41,015 nt of DNA from Acidimicrobiaceae bacterium (GTDB lineage: Bacteria > Actinomycetota > Acidimicrobiia > Acidimicrobiales > Aldehydirespiratoraceae): positions 1-41,015 of the forward strand of contig PBTQ01000044.1 of the NCBI GenBank assembly GCA_002729125.1, read 5' to 3'. Numbering within the stretch: the first letter of the stretch is position 1; each line of letters starts with the position of its first letter. Positions 1-7,620 of this stretch are shown one piece after another. Under the pieces are notes generated by a model. The model made no database searches. It saw only the letters and a list, made by a program, of their open reading frames with translations, and was not told where the DNA came from. The position numbers were made by a program, and so were the translations under genes.

Positions 1-580
1 TGGCCACGATCGTGCGGGCCATGTCGGCAGTCACGTCGCCCTTCGCCGTGCCGACCACGTCGAGGTACTGGCCGAAGTTGAGTTCGGTGCGCAGCCGGTC
101 CCAGACCGATCGGGTCGCTTCATCGACACCGCCCATTTGACGGTCGGCCATCACCATGGCGATATCACCGACCAAGATCGCGGCTGCCTCGCCGAAGCGT
201 CGGTCCTCGCCGTTCCAGCCGCCGTCTCGATGACGCTCGATGTAGCGGGCCCAGACGGTGGGCGTGCCACGACGGGTCGGTGACCCGTCCATCACATCGT
301 CGTGGACCAGTGCGAAGGCCTGGAGGAGCTCGACCGCGCAGCAGCCGGCTAGGTCGCTATCGCCGGTCGGGTTACCGCCTCCCGTGACGAAACCCCAGTG
401 GCAGTAGGCGGGACGGATCCGCTTGCCGCCCCCGCCGACGAACTCGGCGAGATCGGTGAGCGGGCGCTCGGTCATGGGATCGAGATCGCGCCATGTTGCG
501 ATCTCCGCCGCGAAGATCGCCTCGAGCGCCACTGTGGTGCGGTCGGCAACCTCGGTAAGTTGGCGAGGGGCGTTGCTCAT
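1..580 (-). CDS. Polyprenyl diphosphate synthase, N-terminal part (cut by window edge)
   Basis: Trans-isoprenyl diphosphate synthase, which condenses isopentenyl diphosphate onto an allylic diphosphate to make C15-C50 chains for quinones, carotenoids or lipid carriers. The frame is open from an ATG at 580 to the window edge (about 193 residues). It contains the GGGKRIRP substrate-binding segment (about residues 49-56) and the first Asp-rich motif VHDDVMD (about 92-98), followed by the conserved SPTRRGTPT stretch. The second Asp-rich motif lies outside the window. Its ATG overlaps the stop of xseB (ATGA), so the two are translationally coupled. Chain length cannot be told from this part. The family call is firm. 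Confidence 0.93.
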   Translation of the reverse strand, partial: MSNAPRQLTEVADRTTVALEAIFAAEIATWRDLDPMTERPLTDLAEFVGGGGKRIRPAYCHWGFVTGGGNPTGDSDLAGCCAVELLQAFALVHDDVMDGSPTRRGTPTVWARYIERHRDGGWNGEDRRFGEAAAILVGDIAMVMADRQMGGVDEATRSVWDRLRTELNFGQYLDVVGTAKGDVTADMARTIVA

Positions 581-822
581 TCGTCGCTGTCGTCGAAGAG
601 CGTGTCGACTCCCTCGGTCGGCTCATCGAGCGAGGTGACTACCTTCTCGACCTGGATGCGAGCGTTCCCGATGCGGTCGCGGCAGACCTGGATCAGCGCC
701 GAAGCACGCTCGACCTTTGCGGCGAGGACATCAACATCGAGATCGTCGTCTTCGAGGGCATCGAGAATTCCGTCGAGCTCCTGCATCGCCTCGGCGTAGC
801 CGATCTGTTCCTCGTCACTCAT
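577..822 (-). CDS. xseB: Exodeoxyribonuclease VII small subunit
   Basis: Small subunit of exonuclease VII, which binds the large subunit and helps degrade single-stranded DNA to acid-soluble oligonucleotides. The 81-residue product has the family pattern: a GYAEAMQELDGILDALE-like first helix, a short turn with DVDVLAAKVERA, a second helix (IQVCRDRI), then an acidic tail. Length is normal. Its start overlaps the end of xseA by 8 nt and its stop overlaps the next start, so it sits in the middle of a coupled xseA-xseB-prenyl synthase run, an arrangement common in bacteria. Confidence 0.95.
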   Translation of the reverse strand: MSDEEQIGYAEAMQELDGILDALEDDDLDVDVLAAKVERASALIQVCRDRIGNARIQVEKVVTSLDEPTEGVDTLFDDSDE

Positions 823-2125
823 CGGAAGCGATGGTACTGGTGATCGTGCCGTCGGCGACCTGAGTGGTCAGCTCGGCGCCGGCGCTAACATCGGCAACCG
901 ATCGCACAACAGCACCATCGGGGCCTCGGGTGATCGACCAGCCGCGAGCCAAGGCGATCGAGGGATCGAGTGCGTCCGTGCGCGCCGCCGCCGTATCGAG
1001 TGTGAGTTCGGCGGTACGAAGCCGGTGGCGGGTGGCGAGCCCGATGCGGACGACCGCCCGGTCGAGTAGGGTGAGCGCAGTCGTCTCCGGCCGGACCGCC
1101 GACCGACGAAGGCGAGCGGACGCGTCGGCCAGACGGGTGTCGGCTCGTTCGAGCGCTCGGCCGGTCGTCCGCACGACGTCGTGCTGGCGGTGCTCGAGTC
1201 GCTCGTCGGCGCTGTTCAGCGCCCGGCGGGTGTGGTGGGCGATGTCGGTCTCTCGGCTCGAAAGCCGAGCCAGCCAGTCATCGACGACCGCGACGATTGC
1301 CTGAGCAGCCGCCGTCGGCGTGGTGTGGGTCGTGTGCGCTACCTCGTCGGCCACCGAATGATCGATGTCGTGCCCGATCCCGGTGAAGACCGGGGTCGGT
1401 GCATGCACGATGGCGTTGGCCACGTCGGCGTGGTCGAAGGCTGCAAGATCAGTCTTCGAGCCACCGCCGCGAACGACAAGAACGACATCGACGCCTGCCT
1501 CGCCGGCGGCTCGGATCGCCGCCACAATCGACCGCTCTGCGCCTGCACCCTGCACGGCGGTGTCGACCTCGACCAATGTGAACGCTCGCTCGCTGCGCTC
1601 GAACACGGTGGTGATGTCGGCGTGAGCGGCCGACCCGATCGAGGTGACGACACCGACCCGCAAGGGCATGTCAGGAACGGCATGGCGAGCGTTGGCTCGC
1701 AGCATCCCCGACTCGGAGAGCCGGCGCATTAGCGCTTCCCGTTCGGCCGCCAGCACGCCGAGCGTGTAGGTCGGATCGATGGCCGACATGCGCAGCTGGA
1801 TTCGCCCGTTCGGCGGGTAGAAGTCAACGGTTCCCTGAATGCGGACCTTCACGCCGTCGGTCATCCGGATGGGGTCTCCATGACGCTTGAGCAGCCGGTT
1901 GACCCGATCACGGGCATCTCGGAACAACACCACCGGCATGGTTGCGGCCGGTGCAGTGCCCGAGGTTTCGGCCGGCTCGATCAGTTCGAAGTAGACGTGA
2001 CCGTTGCGGCTTCGGCTGATGCCTTGGATCTCGCCCTCGACCCAGACGCCGTAGGGCATTGCCTGCTCGAGCGCGGCTCGGACAACGACACCCAGTTCGG
2101 AGACGGTGAGGGTCTGTTCACTCAC
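815..2125 (-). CDS. xseA: Exodeoxyribonuclease VII large subunit
   Basis: Catalytic large subunit of exonuclease VII. An N-terminal OB-fold (about residues 1-110, with the VWVEGEIQGISRSRNGHVYFEL segment) is followed by the catalytic domain with VVLVVRGGGSKTDL and FTGIGHDIDHSVADEVAHTTHTTPTAAA, and a helical C-terminus. Length (436 aa) is normal. I chose the GTG at 2125 over the GTG at 2134 because a TAGGGT -10 box (2133-2138, minus strand) ends 7 nt before it, the leaderless spacing seen elsewhere in this window. The longer start would add MLD. It is followed directly by xseB. Confidence 0.95.
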   Translation of the reverse strand: MSEQTLTVSELGVVVRAALEQAMPYGVWVEGEIQGISRSRNGHVYFELIEPAETSGTAPAATMPVVLFRDARDRVNRLLKRHGDPIRMTDGVKVRIQGTVDFYPPNGRIQLRMSAIDPTYTLGVLAAEREALMRRLSESGMLRANARHAVPDMPLRVGVVTSIGSAAHADITTVFERSERAFTLVEVDTAVQGAGAERSIVAAIRAAGEAGVDVVLVVRGGGSKTDLAAFDHADVANAIVHAPTPVFTGIGHDIDHSVADEVAHTTHTTPTAAAQAIVAVVDDWLARLSSRETDIAHHTRRALNSADERLEHRQHDVVRTTGRALERADTRLADASARLRRSAVRPETTALTLLDRAVVRIGLATRHRLRTAELTLDTAAARTDALDPSIALARGWSITRGPDGAVVRSVADVSAGAELTTQVADGTITSTIASDE

Positions 2126-2132
2126 ATCCAGC

Positions 2133-2138
2133 ACCCTA
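2133..2138 (-). promoter_or_regulatory. Leaderless-type -10 box (TAGGGT) for xseA
   Basis: TAGGGT on the minus strand, 7 nt upstream of the GTG at 2125. It fits the actinobacterial TAnnnT -10 pattern with transcription starting at or next to the start codon. No Shine-Dalgarno sequence is visible between. It overlaps the alternative GTG at 2134. Confidence 0.45.
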
Positions 2139-2194
2139 GGGCGGTGCGGTGATGGGTACCTCAGGTGGCCCGGCGCGCACCCGACGCCTCGCGG

Positions 2195-3004
2195 TCAGCC
2201 GCCGATGTTGCCCGTGATCAGGTAACCGAGTTGCCGACCCTGGGCGACCAGGTCGCCGTTCGAATCCCACAGGCGGACTGATTCGATCAACTTGCCGTTG
2301 TGGACGTCGTCGGTCCACACCTGACAGGCGAGCCAGCCAGGAGCAGGGCGTCGCCGGACGTGCACGGTCAACTCGAGCGTCGGCACCCAGCCGATCGGCC
2401 CGAGTCGGGTGAACACGGTCGGCGGAAAGGCATCGGCGAAGAACGGCAGCGCCATGACATCGGGGTCCGCCTTGTCGCGGAAACGAGTCCAGCCCAACAC
2501 CTCAGCCGTCTCGACCTCGCTGGGGTCACGCTGGATCTTCGGGTCGACGCGGATCTCGCATCGATTCATGAGATTGATCTGCACGCCCTGGTTCAACTCT
2601 CGACGGTCGATGCATTGGTCCGGATCGGCAAGATCCGGCATGGGGATCGTCCACTCGGCGTCGTGCTCAGTCGTGGTATTGAGATCACCGAAGCCGGCGA
2701 CCATGTGGATTCGGGTCTTGCCCTGCTGACTGAGGCTCGCCGACACCGTGCTCATCGTGCGACCCGGCTTGATCACATTCGCAGAGATCTCTGCGGTTTC
2801 GTTGCCGATCCCCGGCCGCAGGAAGTGCGCGGTGACGGTGAACGGATCGGGGTGGCCGGCAACCTCACGAGCCGTGCGCAGCAGGGGAGTGAGGAGATAA
2901 CCGCCGTTGGCGTTGGGTCCGATACTCCACTCATCGGAGATCTTGGCGGTCCACGTCCCCTCGCCGGTCGGCGCGATCTGGGTTTCGTCATCGAATTGGC
3001 CCAT
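2195..3004 (-). CDS. Acyl-CoA thioesterase-like (hotdog fold) protein
   Basis: 269-residue protein of the TesB-like double-hotdog type. The N-terminal repeat carries the segment IGPNANGGYLLTPLLRTAREV and TVTAHFLRPG, typical of proteins that bind acyl-CoA esters, and the C-terminal repeat carries PTLELTVHVRRRPAPGW and a final DSNGDLVAQGRQLGYL strand. Expected role: hydrolysis of an acyl-CoA thioester; the substrate is unknown. ATG 3004 is preferred; a TTG at 3022, directly after the serB stop, would add six residues. It follows serB closely and is probably co-transcribed. Some family members have no shown activity. Confidence 0.8.
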   Translation of the reverse strand: MGQFDDETQIAPTGEGTWTAKISDEWSIGPNANGGYLLTPLLRTAREVAGHPDPFTVTAHFLRPGIGNETAEISANVIKPGRTMSTVSASLSQQGKTRIHMVAGFGDLNTTTEHDAEWTIPMPDLADPDQCIDRRELNQGVQINLMNRCEIRVDPKIQRDPSEVETAEVLGWTRFRDKADPDVMALPFFADAFPPTVFTRLGPIGWVPTLELTVHVRRRPAPGWLACQVWTDDVHNGKLIESVRLWDSNGDLVAQGRQLGYLITGNIGG

Positions 3005-3022
3005 GACTCGAGAAATCCTCAA

Positions 3023-4222
3023 TCAGGCGTCGGCGGCTTCGATGTCTTCGCGGCGGATGCCGAGCATGAAGAGTACGGCGTCGAGGTACGGCACGTTAAC
3101 GCTGGTGTCGGCAGCAGCGGTGACGACCGGCTTGGCGTTGAACGCGACACCGAGCCCGGCGGCCTCGAGCATCGCGAGATCGTTGGCGCCGTCGCCGACC
3201 GCCACGGTCTGCTCGATCGGGACGCCGACCTCGTCGGCGATATCGCGCAACAGCTCGGCCTTGCGGTCGCGATCGACGATGTCGCCGATCACTTCACCGG
3301 TGAAGGAGCCGTCGACGACTTCGAGCTGATTGGCGTAGGCCGCGTCGAGGCCGAGGTCGTCTCGGAGTCGATCGGTGAAGACGGTGAAGCCCCCCGAAAC
3401 GACGGCGACCACGTAGCCGAGGCGGCGAAGGGTTCGAAGGAAGGTCGCCGCTCCCGGGGTGTAGCGGAGCTTGGCCCACGCCCGGTCGACGGCCTCGACA
3501 TCGAGTCCGGCGAGCAGGCGTACCCGCTCGCGCAGCGACTCTTCGAAATCGAGCTCACCGGCCATCGCAGCGTCGGTCATCGCCTTCACCCCGGCAAGAC
3601 AGCCCGCCTCGGCGGCGAGAAGCTCGATCACTTCGTCCTGGATGAGGGTGGAGTCGACGTCGAGTACGACGAGGCGTTTGGCCCGCCGACCGAGCCCCTC
3701 GCGCTGAACGGCGACGTCGAGATCGGGCTCGGCGGCCGCTGCCGTGAGGAGCGCACGACGGAGCTTCTGCTCTTCGGAGGTCCGTACCAGGAGTTCATAC
3801 GACATCACGGGGTAGCGAGAGAGCCGCACGATGCGGTCGATGTTGGCCCCGATGTCGGCGATGGCTCGGGTGACGGCGCCGAATTCGCCTGGTGTCACGT
3901 TCGGGCCGAGCACAGTGACGACGAGCCCAGGAGTGGAGGGGGTCGGGGTTGGCGGTACGACCTCCACGTCGACCTCGATGCGTTCTTCCCAACCCCAAAG
4001 CAGCACATTGCGAAGGAGATCACGGCCCGCCGGAACGTCGACGACGACCCCGAGCGAGATCTGTCCCCGGATCACGATTTGCTCGATGTCCTGCACGCTG
4101 GCATCGCAGGTGTCGAGCACGGCCATGAGCCCGGCGTTGATGCCGGGCCGGTCCGGACCACTGACTCGGATGAGCACGGTCTGCGGATCGCCCACTCCCG
4201 AACCGTAGAGCGGCGCGTTCAT
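3023..4222 (-). CDS. serB: Phosphoserine phosphatase with N-terminal ACT domains
   Basis: Last step of serine synthesis: phosphoserine to serine. Residues about 14-90 and 98-170 look like two ACT-type regulatory domains (VLIRVSGPDRPGINAGLMAVLD; VVTVLGPNVTPGEFGAVTRAIADIG). The HAD phosphatase domain follows, with the nucleophile motif LDVDSTLIQDE (Asp188 and Asp190), motif II VVSGGF, and motif III VAVGDGANDLAMLEAAGLGVAFNAKP. Length (399 aa) fits the actinobacterial ACT-SerB form. Its ATG overlaps the TAA of the upstream lipoprotein gene by one base (TAATG), so the two are coupled. Confidence 0.95.
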   Translation of the reverse strand: MNAPLYGSGVGDPQTVLIRVSGPDRPGINAGLMAVLDTCDASVQDIEQIVIRGQISLGVVVDVPAGRDLLRNVLLWGWEERIEVDVEVVPPTPTPSTPGLVVTVLGPNVTPGEFGAVTRAIADIGANIDRIVRLSRYPVMSYELLVRTSEEQKLRRALLTAAAAEPDLDVAVQREGLGRRAKRLVVLDVDSTLIQDEVIELLAAEAGCLAGVKAMTDAAMAGELDFEESLRERVRLLAGLDVEAVDRAWAKLRYTPGAATFLRTLRRLGYVVAVVSGGFTVFTDRLRDDLGLDAAYANQLEVVDGSFTGEVIGDIVDRDRKAELLRDIADEVGVPIEQTVAVGDGANDLAMLEAAGLGVAFNAKPVVTAAADTSVNVPYLDAVLFMLGIRREDIEAADA

Positions 4223-5304
4223 TAGCGAACGTCGATCTCGAGCGCGAACGGGGCGTTGCCTCGGATCGACCCCACGACGATCTCGTAGCTGCCAGCGTCG
4301 GTACTGGACACCACCGACTCGGTCTGCTCCGCGGCGAGCAACGCACCCGATGGTGACGAGATTGCGAAGACGGCGTTGTCCTCCACGGAGGACACGCGTG
4401 CGGTGAGGGTCTGCCCCTCGGCGACCCCAACGCGGAAGAGGTAGGTCTCACCCCGAACCAGAGCGCATTCGATCCGGGTTCCGAACGCTCCCGGAGCGAA
4501 CCGGACCCGGTAGCGCCCTCCACCGAGGACCCCGCAATCCTCGACCTTGCGCTCGGCCGGCTCCAGCCATGTCCAGGTGTCGCGGATCATCCCGACGACC
4601 TCGGTCCACTGCGGATCTGCTCCGGCGTCTCCATCGGCTCCCTCGCAGAACGCCATGCACGAGCCGATGGACTCGATGAGGACCGCCTGCCCCGAGTACG
4701 GGTCGGGGTGAACAACACGAACGTTGCGTTGAGGCACAGACCCGTCAGCCGATTCCCAGTCGAAACCGCCCAGGCCGTCGGTCGACCAGTCCCAGATCCT
4801 GATCACGTCAGGATCGGACGACGCGACCAGCTCGTCGTAGAACATGTCGATGGTGCGGCCCATCGTCGGTTCCCACGACACGACAATGAAGGGATCCCCT
4901 GGCACGAAGTACTCGTCAACCAGCTGGATACGGCCGTCGGTATCGGTGCCGAGTCGGCGCAAGTTTTCGTCAAAGGCAAACGAGAAGCCGATCGTCTCGT
5001 TGACATAGATGTTGCGGGGGTCGTCGGCGCAGGGAGGGTTGCCGTCGATGCTGCAGACGTCCTCCCCGGCCGCGTAAAAGCACACCGGCGGGTCGGCGCA
5101 CCCTACGTCCGTGGTCGTCGTGGTGCTTGTCGGTGCGGTCGTGGTGCTTGTCGGTGCGGTCGTGGTGGTGTCTGCCGTTGCCGTGTCGGTCGAGGCCGCC
5201 GCCGGGGGGGTCGTCGTGGCGGTGACTACCTGGGTTGAGTCGGAACCGGCGCAGGCCGAAGCGAACAATAGGGCTGCGGTGATAGCCAATGGAGCGACGC
5301 GCAT
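4222..5304 (-). CDS. Putative lipoprotein with Thr-rich linker, unknown function
   Basis: 360-residue exported protein. A short positive N-terminus and hydrophobic stretch (MRVAPLAITAALLFASAC) end in a cysteine at residue 18, a plausible though imperfect lipobox (Ala at -3). Residues about 25-70 are a Thr/Ala/Pro linker built partly from a perfect tandem repeat. A globular part with several Cys follows, rich in Trp and acidic residues, and the C-terminal roughly 100 residues (GETYLFRVGVAEGQTLTARV... AGSYEIVVG) resemble bacterial PPC-type beta domains. I do not recognise the middle domain. It lies 14 nt after the lumazine synthase gene and is coupled to serB, an odd place for a surface protein. 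Confidence 0.8.
   Translation of the reverse strand: MRVAPLAITAALLFASACAGSDSTQVVTATTTPPAAASTDTATADTTTTAPTSTTTAPTSTTTTTDVGCADPPVCFYAAGEDVCSIDGNPPCADDPRNIYVNETIGFSFAFDENLRRLGTDTDGRIQLVDEYFVPGDPFIVVSWEPTMGRTIDMFYDELVASSDPDVIRIWDWSTDGLGGFDWESADGSVPQRNVRVVHPDPYSGQAVLIESIGSCMAFCEGADGDAGADPQWTEVVGMIRDTWTWLEPAERKVEDCGVLGGGRYRVRFAPGAFGTRIECALVRGETYLFRVGVAEGQTLTARVSSVEDNAVFAISSPSGALLAAEQTESVVSSTDAGSYEIVVGSIRGNAPFALEIDVR
5119..5160. repeat. Perfect 21-bp tandem duplication in lipoprotein linker
   Basis: Two identical copies of a 21-bp unit (5119-5139 and 5140-5160), in frame. They encode a repeated seven-residue Thr/Ala/Pro/Ser unit in the linker. A repeat of this kind can vary in length by slippage without breaking the frame. 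Confidence 0.85.
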
Positions 5305-5318
5305 GGGAGCTGAACCGA

Positions 5319-5762
5319 TCAGATGTTTCGCAGGTTGGTGACCGTCACAACAGCTGCGTCGGCAGCCTCACGACCCTTCTTGACCAGATGGTCATAGAAG
5401 AACGCATGGTGAACATCGTGCTCGTGGAACTGCTGGGGGGTGAGCACGGCCGACATGATCGGGACATCGGTCTCGAGCATGACGTTCATCATCCCCTGCA
5501 GCACGGCGTGGGCCACGAAGCGGTGCTCGTAAATGCCGCCGTCCACCACGAGGGCCGCTGTGACGATCACGTCGTAGTTGCCGGTCTGGGCCAGCTTCTT
5601 GCAGTGCAGCGGGAACTCGAGCGCACCCGGCAGCTTGTGCACATCGATGGCATCCTCGCCGTGACCGAGCTCGGCCATGCGCTCGAAGAACCCAAGCTTG
5701 GTGCGGTCGACCAGATCGTCGTGCCAGGTCGCCATCACGAAGGCCACACGGATGTCACTCAT
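5319..5762 (-). CDS. ribH: 6,7-dimethyl-8-ribityllumazine synthase, type II (RibH2-like)
   Basis: Penultimate step of riboflavin synthesis: joins the ribityl-aminouracil to dihydroxybutanone phosphate. The 147 aa contain FVMATWHDDLVDRTK (aromatic substrate site), LPGALEFPL, the loop VVDGGIYEHRFVA with the proton-transfer His, and VLTPQQFHEHDVHHAFF. The VDGGIY.H and TP.QFHE signatures match the Brucella/Rhizobium type II enzymes rather than the common type I form (GxVIRGxTxHF). No other rib gene lies nearby, so this may be a second copy. A TAGGAT box 6 nt before the ATG suggests a leaderless transcript that continues into the lipoprotein gene and serB. Confidence 0.88.
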   Translation of the reverse strand: MSDIRVAFVMATWHDDLVDRTKLGFFERMAELGHGEDAIDVHKLPGALEFPLHCKKLAQTGNYDVIVTAALVVDGGIYEHRFVAHAVLQGMMNVMLETDVPIMSAVLTPQQFHEHDVHHAFFYDHLVKKGREAADAAVVTVTNLRNI

Positions 5763-5768
5763 AGAGGA

Positions 5769-5774
5769 ATCCTA
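5769..5774 (-). promoter_or_regulatory. Leaderless-type -10 box (TAGGAT) for ribH
   Basis: TAGGAT on the minus strand, exactly 6 nt upstream of the ribH ATG at 5762. Matches TATAAT at four of six positions. Confidence 0.5.
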
Positions 5775-5862
5775 TCGGCGCCTTACGAGGGGAGAGAGAT
5801 CGAACCTGCGTGATGTGCGACACGCCGGGCTTCCTCGGCGCGTCGCCCGTCGGCGTGCGACC

Positions 5863-6876
5863 ATGACCGCCATGGCGATCTCGATGTCCCCGGCCTGGCT
5901 CAACTCCTCCACGGAACAACCGGTCGACCCGGCCCGCCCGATCGTCGACCCACACCACCACCTCTGGCCGCCAGGACTGCCGCTCACTTACGGCGTTGAC
6001 GAACTCGTCGCCGACACCGGCTCGGGCCACAACATCGTGAAGACCGTGTTCGTCGAGTGTGGCGCCGGCTACTCGCACCGCGACCCCGACCCGATGTCGC
6101 CGGTCGGCGAAACCCACTTCGTCGCCACAGCGGCCGCCGACCTGCTCGAGCGATATCCCGACCGGGCGCCGATCGCCGGCATCGTAGCCACCGCCGACCT
6201 GCGATCGGCATCGCTCGACGACGTGCTCGACGCCCACATCGACGCTGGTGCCAGTCTCTTTCGCGGCATCCGCCACGCCCTATCGGCGCCGATCGCACCC
6301 GAGGAGCTGACGATCGCCGGCCGCTCACCGGCGGGCCTCGCCGATGACCCCGCATTCCAGGCCGGTGTGCGCCGGCTCGGCAAACGCCATCTCACCTACG
6401 ACTCGTGGCACTACCACCATCAGAACCGCGAGTTCCTCACCGTCGCCCGTGCTGCACCCGAGACCACCATGGTGCTCGACCACTTCGGCACACCCCTCGG
6501 CGTCGGTCGTTTCGCCGGAAAGCACGACGAGATCTTCCCGACCTGGTGCAAGGACATGCGCGAAATCGCCGCGCACGAGAACGTCGTCGCGAAACTCGGT
6601 GGCCTCGCCATGCCCGACAACGGCTTCGGATACGAGCGAATGGCCCAGCCGCCATCGAGCGACCGGATCCTCGCCGATCAGCGCCGCTGGTACGAGCACA
6701 TGATCGAGTGCTTCGGCCCCGATCGGTGCATGTTCGAGAGCAACTTCCCGGTCGACAAGATGTCGGCGTCGTACACCGTGGTGTGGAACGTCTTCCAGAA
6801 GCTGGTCGCCGCCTTCAGCGATGACGAACAGACTGCGATGTTCAGTGGCACCGCACACCGTGTGTACTCGCTGTAG
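5863..6876 (+). CDS. Amidohydrolase-2 family metal-dependent hydrolase
   Basis: TIM-barrel hydrolase/decarboxylase-like protein (337 aa) of the amidohydrolase-related (PF04909) type. The first metal motif VDPHHHLW lies near residue 35. Further barrel elements are KTVFVECGAGY, FRGIRHAL, TTMVLDHFGTPLG (metal His), VVAKLGGLAMP, and the C-terminal GPDRCMFESNFPVDK with the catalytic Asp after the FESNFP motif. Many family members open lactones or decarboxylate aromatic acids; the substrate here is unknown. The start at 5863 is uncertain: an in-frame ATG at 5872 has a GACCAT sequence 7 nt before it. It converges with the Nudix gene, with only 3 nt between the two stops. Confidence 0.88.
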   Translation: MTAMAISMSPAWLNSSTEQPVDPARPIVDPHHHLWPPGLPLTYGVDELVADTGSGHNIVKTVFVECGAGYSHRDPDPMSPVGETHFVATAAADLLERYPDRAPIAGIVATADLRSASLDDVLDAHIDAGASLFRGIRHALSAPIAPEELTIAGRSPAGLADDPAFQAGVRRLGKRHLTYDSWHYHHQNREFLTVARAAPETTMVLDHFGTPLGVGRFAGKHDEIFPTWCKDMREIAAHENVVAKLGGLAMPDNGFGYERMAQPPSSDRILADQRRWYEHMIECFGPDRCMFESNFPVDKMSASYTVVWNVFQKLVAAFSDDEQTAMFSGTAHRVYSL

Positions 6877-6879
6877 CGG

Positions 6880-7617
6880 TCACTGCCAGGCAAAAACGGG
6901 CTGATCGTACTCGTCGACCCGTTCGTCACGGCCCTCGTAGGCGACCGCCCGGAACTGGTACATTACCGCCCCGGTGGGGGCATGGATGAGGTCCTCGCCG
7001 ACCGGTACCTGGATGACAGGCCGATCACTCTCAGGGATTTCGACGAAACGTGGCGAGTTCGGTCGCAGCAGCTCGGTGATCGCGATTCGATTGATCGACG
7101 CCACCTCATCGGGGTTGGCGGTCGGCTCGGCCTCGGCGCCAGCCCAGAAGACGAATGGTGTGATCAGGTAGCCCGACCGGGTCGGATAGTCGTCGAGTCG
7201 GCCGAGGAGGTCGAGGTCGCACAGCCCGACCTCCTCCTCGATCTCGCGCCGAGCAGCCTCCTCGGCCGTCTCGCCCTCGTCGACGCGGCCGCCAGGGAAC
7301 GCCCACTGACCAGGGTGGGCGCTCATCCGCTGGGCGCGACGGGTCAGGATGAAGGCAGCGCCACCGGCCGTGCCGTCGACCGAGCCGCTGAGCCCATGGT
7401 TGGACGGAAGCCCGGGCACCATCTCGAGTCGGTTCTTGCGCTCGTGTTCCGGGAGTGACCTCCACGCCATGTCGACACCGTGGAGCTGAGCGTCGGAGTC
7501 GAGCACGATCACGCTCACCGCAGCGTGCCGCCGCCCGTCGAGAGGATGGTGACGCGGTTCGAACGAGGCCAGATTCGTTCGCAGGCGCTCCCGCAGCTCG
7601 TCGTCGTAGGCGATCAT
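6880..7617 (-). CDS. Nudix hydrolase, CoA pyrophosphatase-like
   Basis: 245 aa. The Nudix box is complete at about residues 109-132 (GGRVDEGETAEEAARREIEEEVGL). It is preceded by FILTRRAQRMSAHPGQWAFPGG, the LTxR...HxGQxAFPGG signature of the CoA/acyl-CoA diphosphatase subgroup, so the likely reaction is cleavage of CoA or its derivatives to 3',5'-ADP and phosphopantetheine. It is the last gene of the minus-strand hydrolase operon, starting 3 nt after the SsnA-like stop. How it relates to the amidohydrolases is not clear; it may simply be co-transcribed. Confidence 0.9.
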   Translation of the reverse strand: MIAYDDELRERLRTNLASFEPRHHPLDGRRHAAVSVIVLDSDAQLHGVDMAWRSLPEHERKNRLEMVPGLPSNHGLSGSVDGTAGGAAFILTRRAQRMSAHPGQWAFPGGRVDEGETAEEAARREIEEEVGLCDLDLLGRLDDYPTRSGYLITPFVFWAGAEAEPTANPDEVASINRIAITELLRPNSPRFVEIPESDRPVIQVPVGEDLIHAPTGAVMYQFRAVAYEGRDERVDEYDQPVFAWQ

Positions 7618-7620
7618 CGC

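Noticed and set aside
2300-4225. 641-residue open frame on the plus strand
   Set aside because: It lies antisense to the thioesterase-like gene and serB, which have clear families. Its composition (Arg, Asp, Gly and His rich, no motif) is that of a mirror frame in high-GC DNA.
5119-5160. Tandem repeat as a CRISPR or mobile-element trace
   Set aside because: Only two adjacent 21-bp copies without spacers, in frame, coding a Thr-rich linker.
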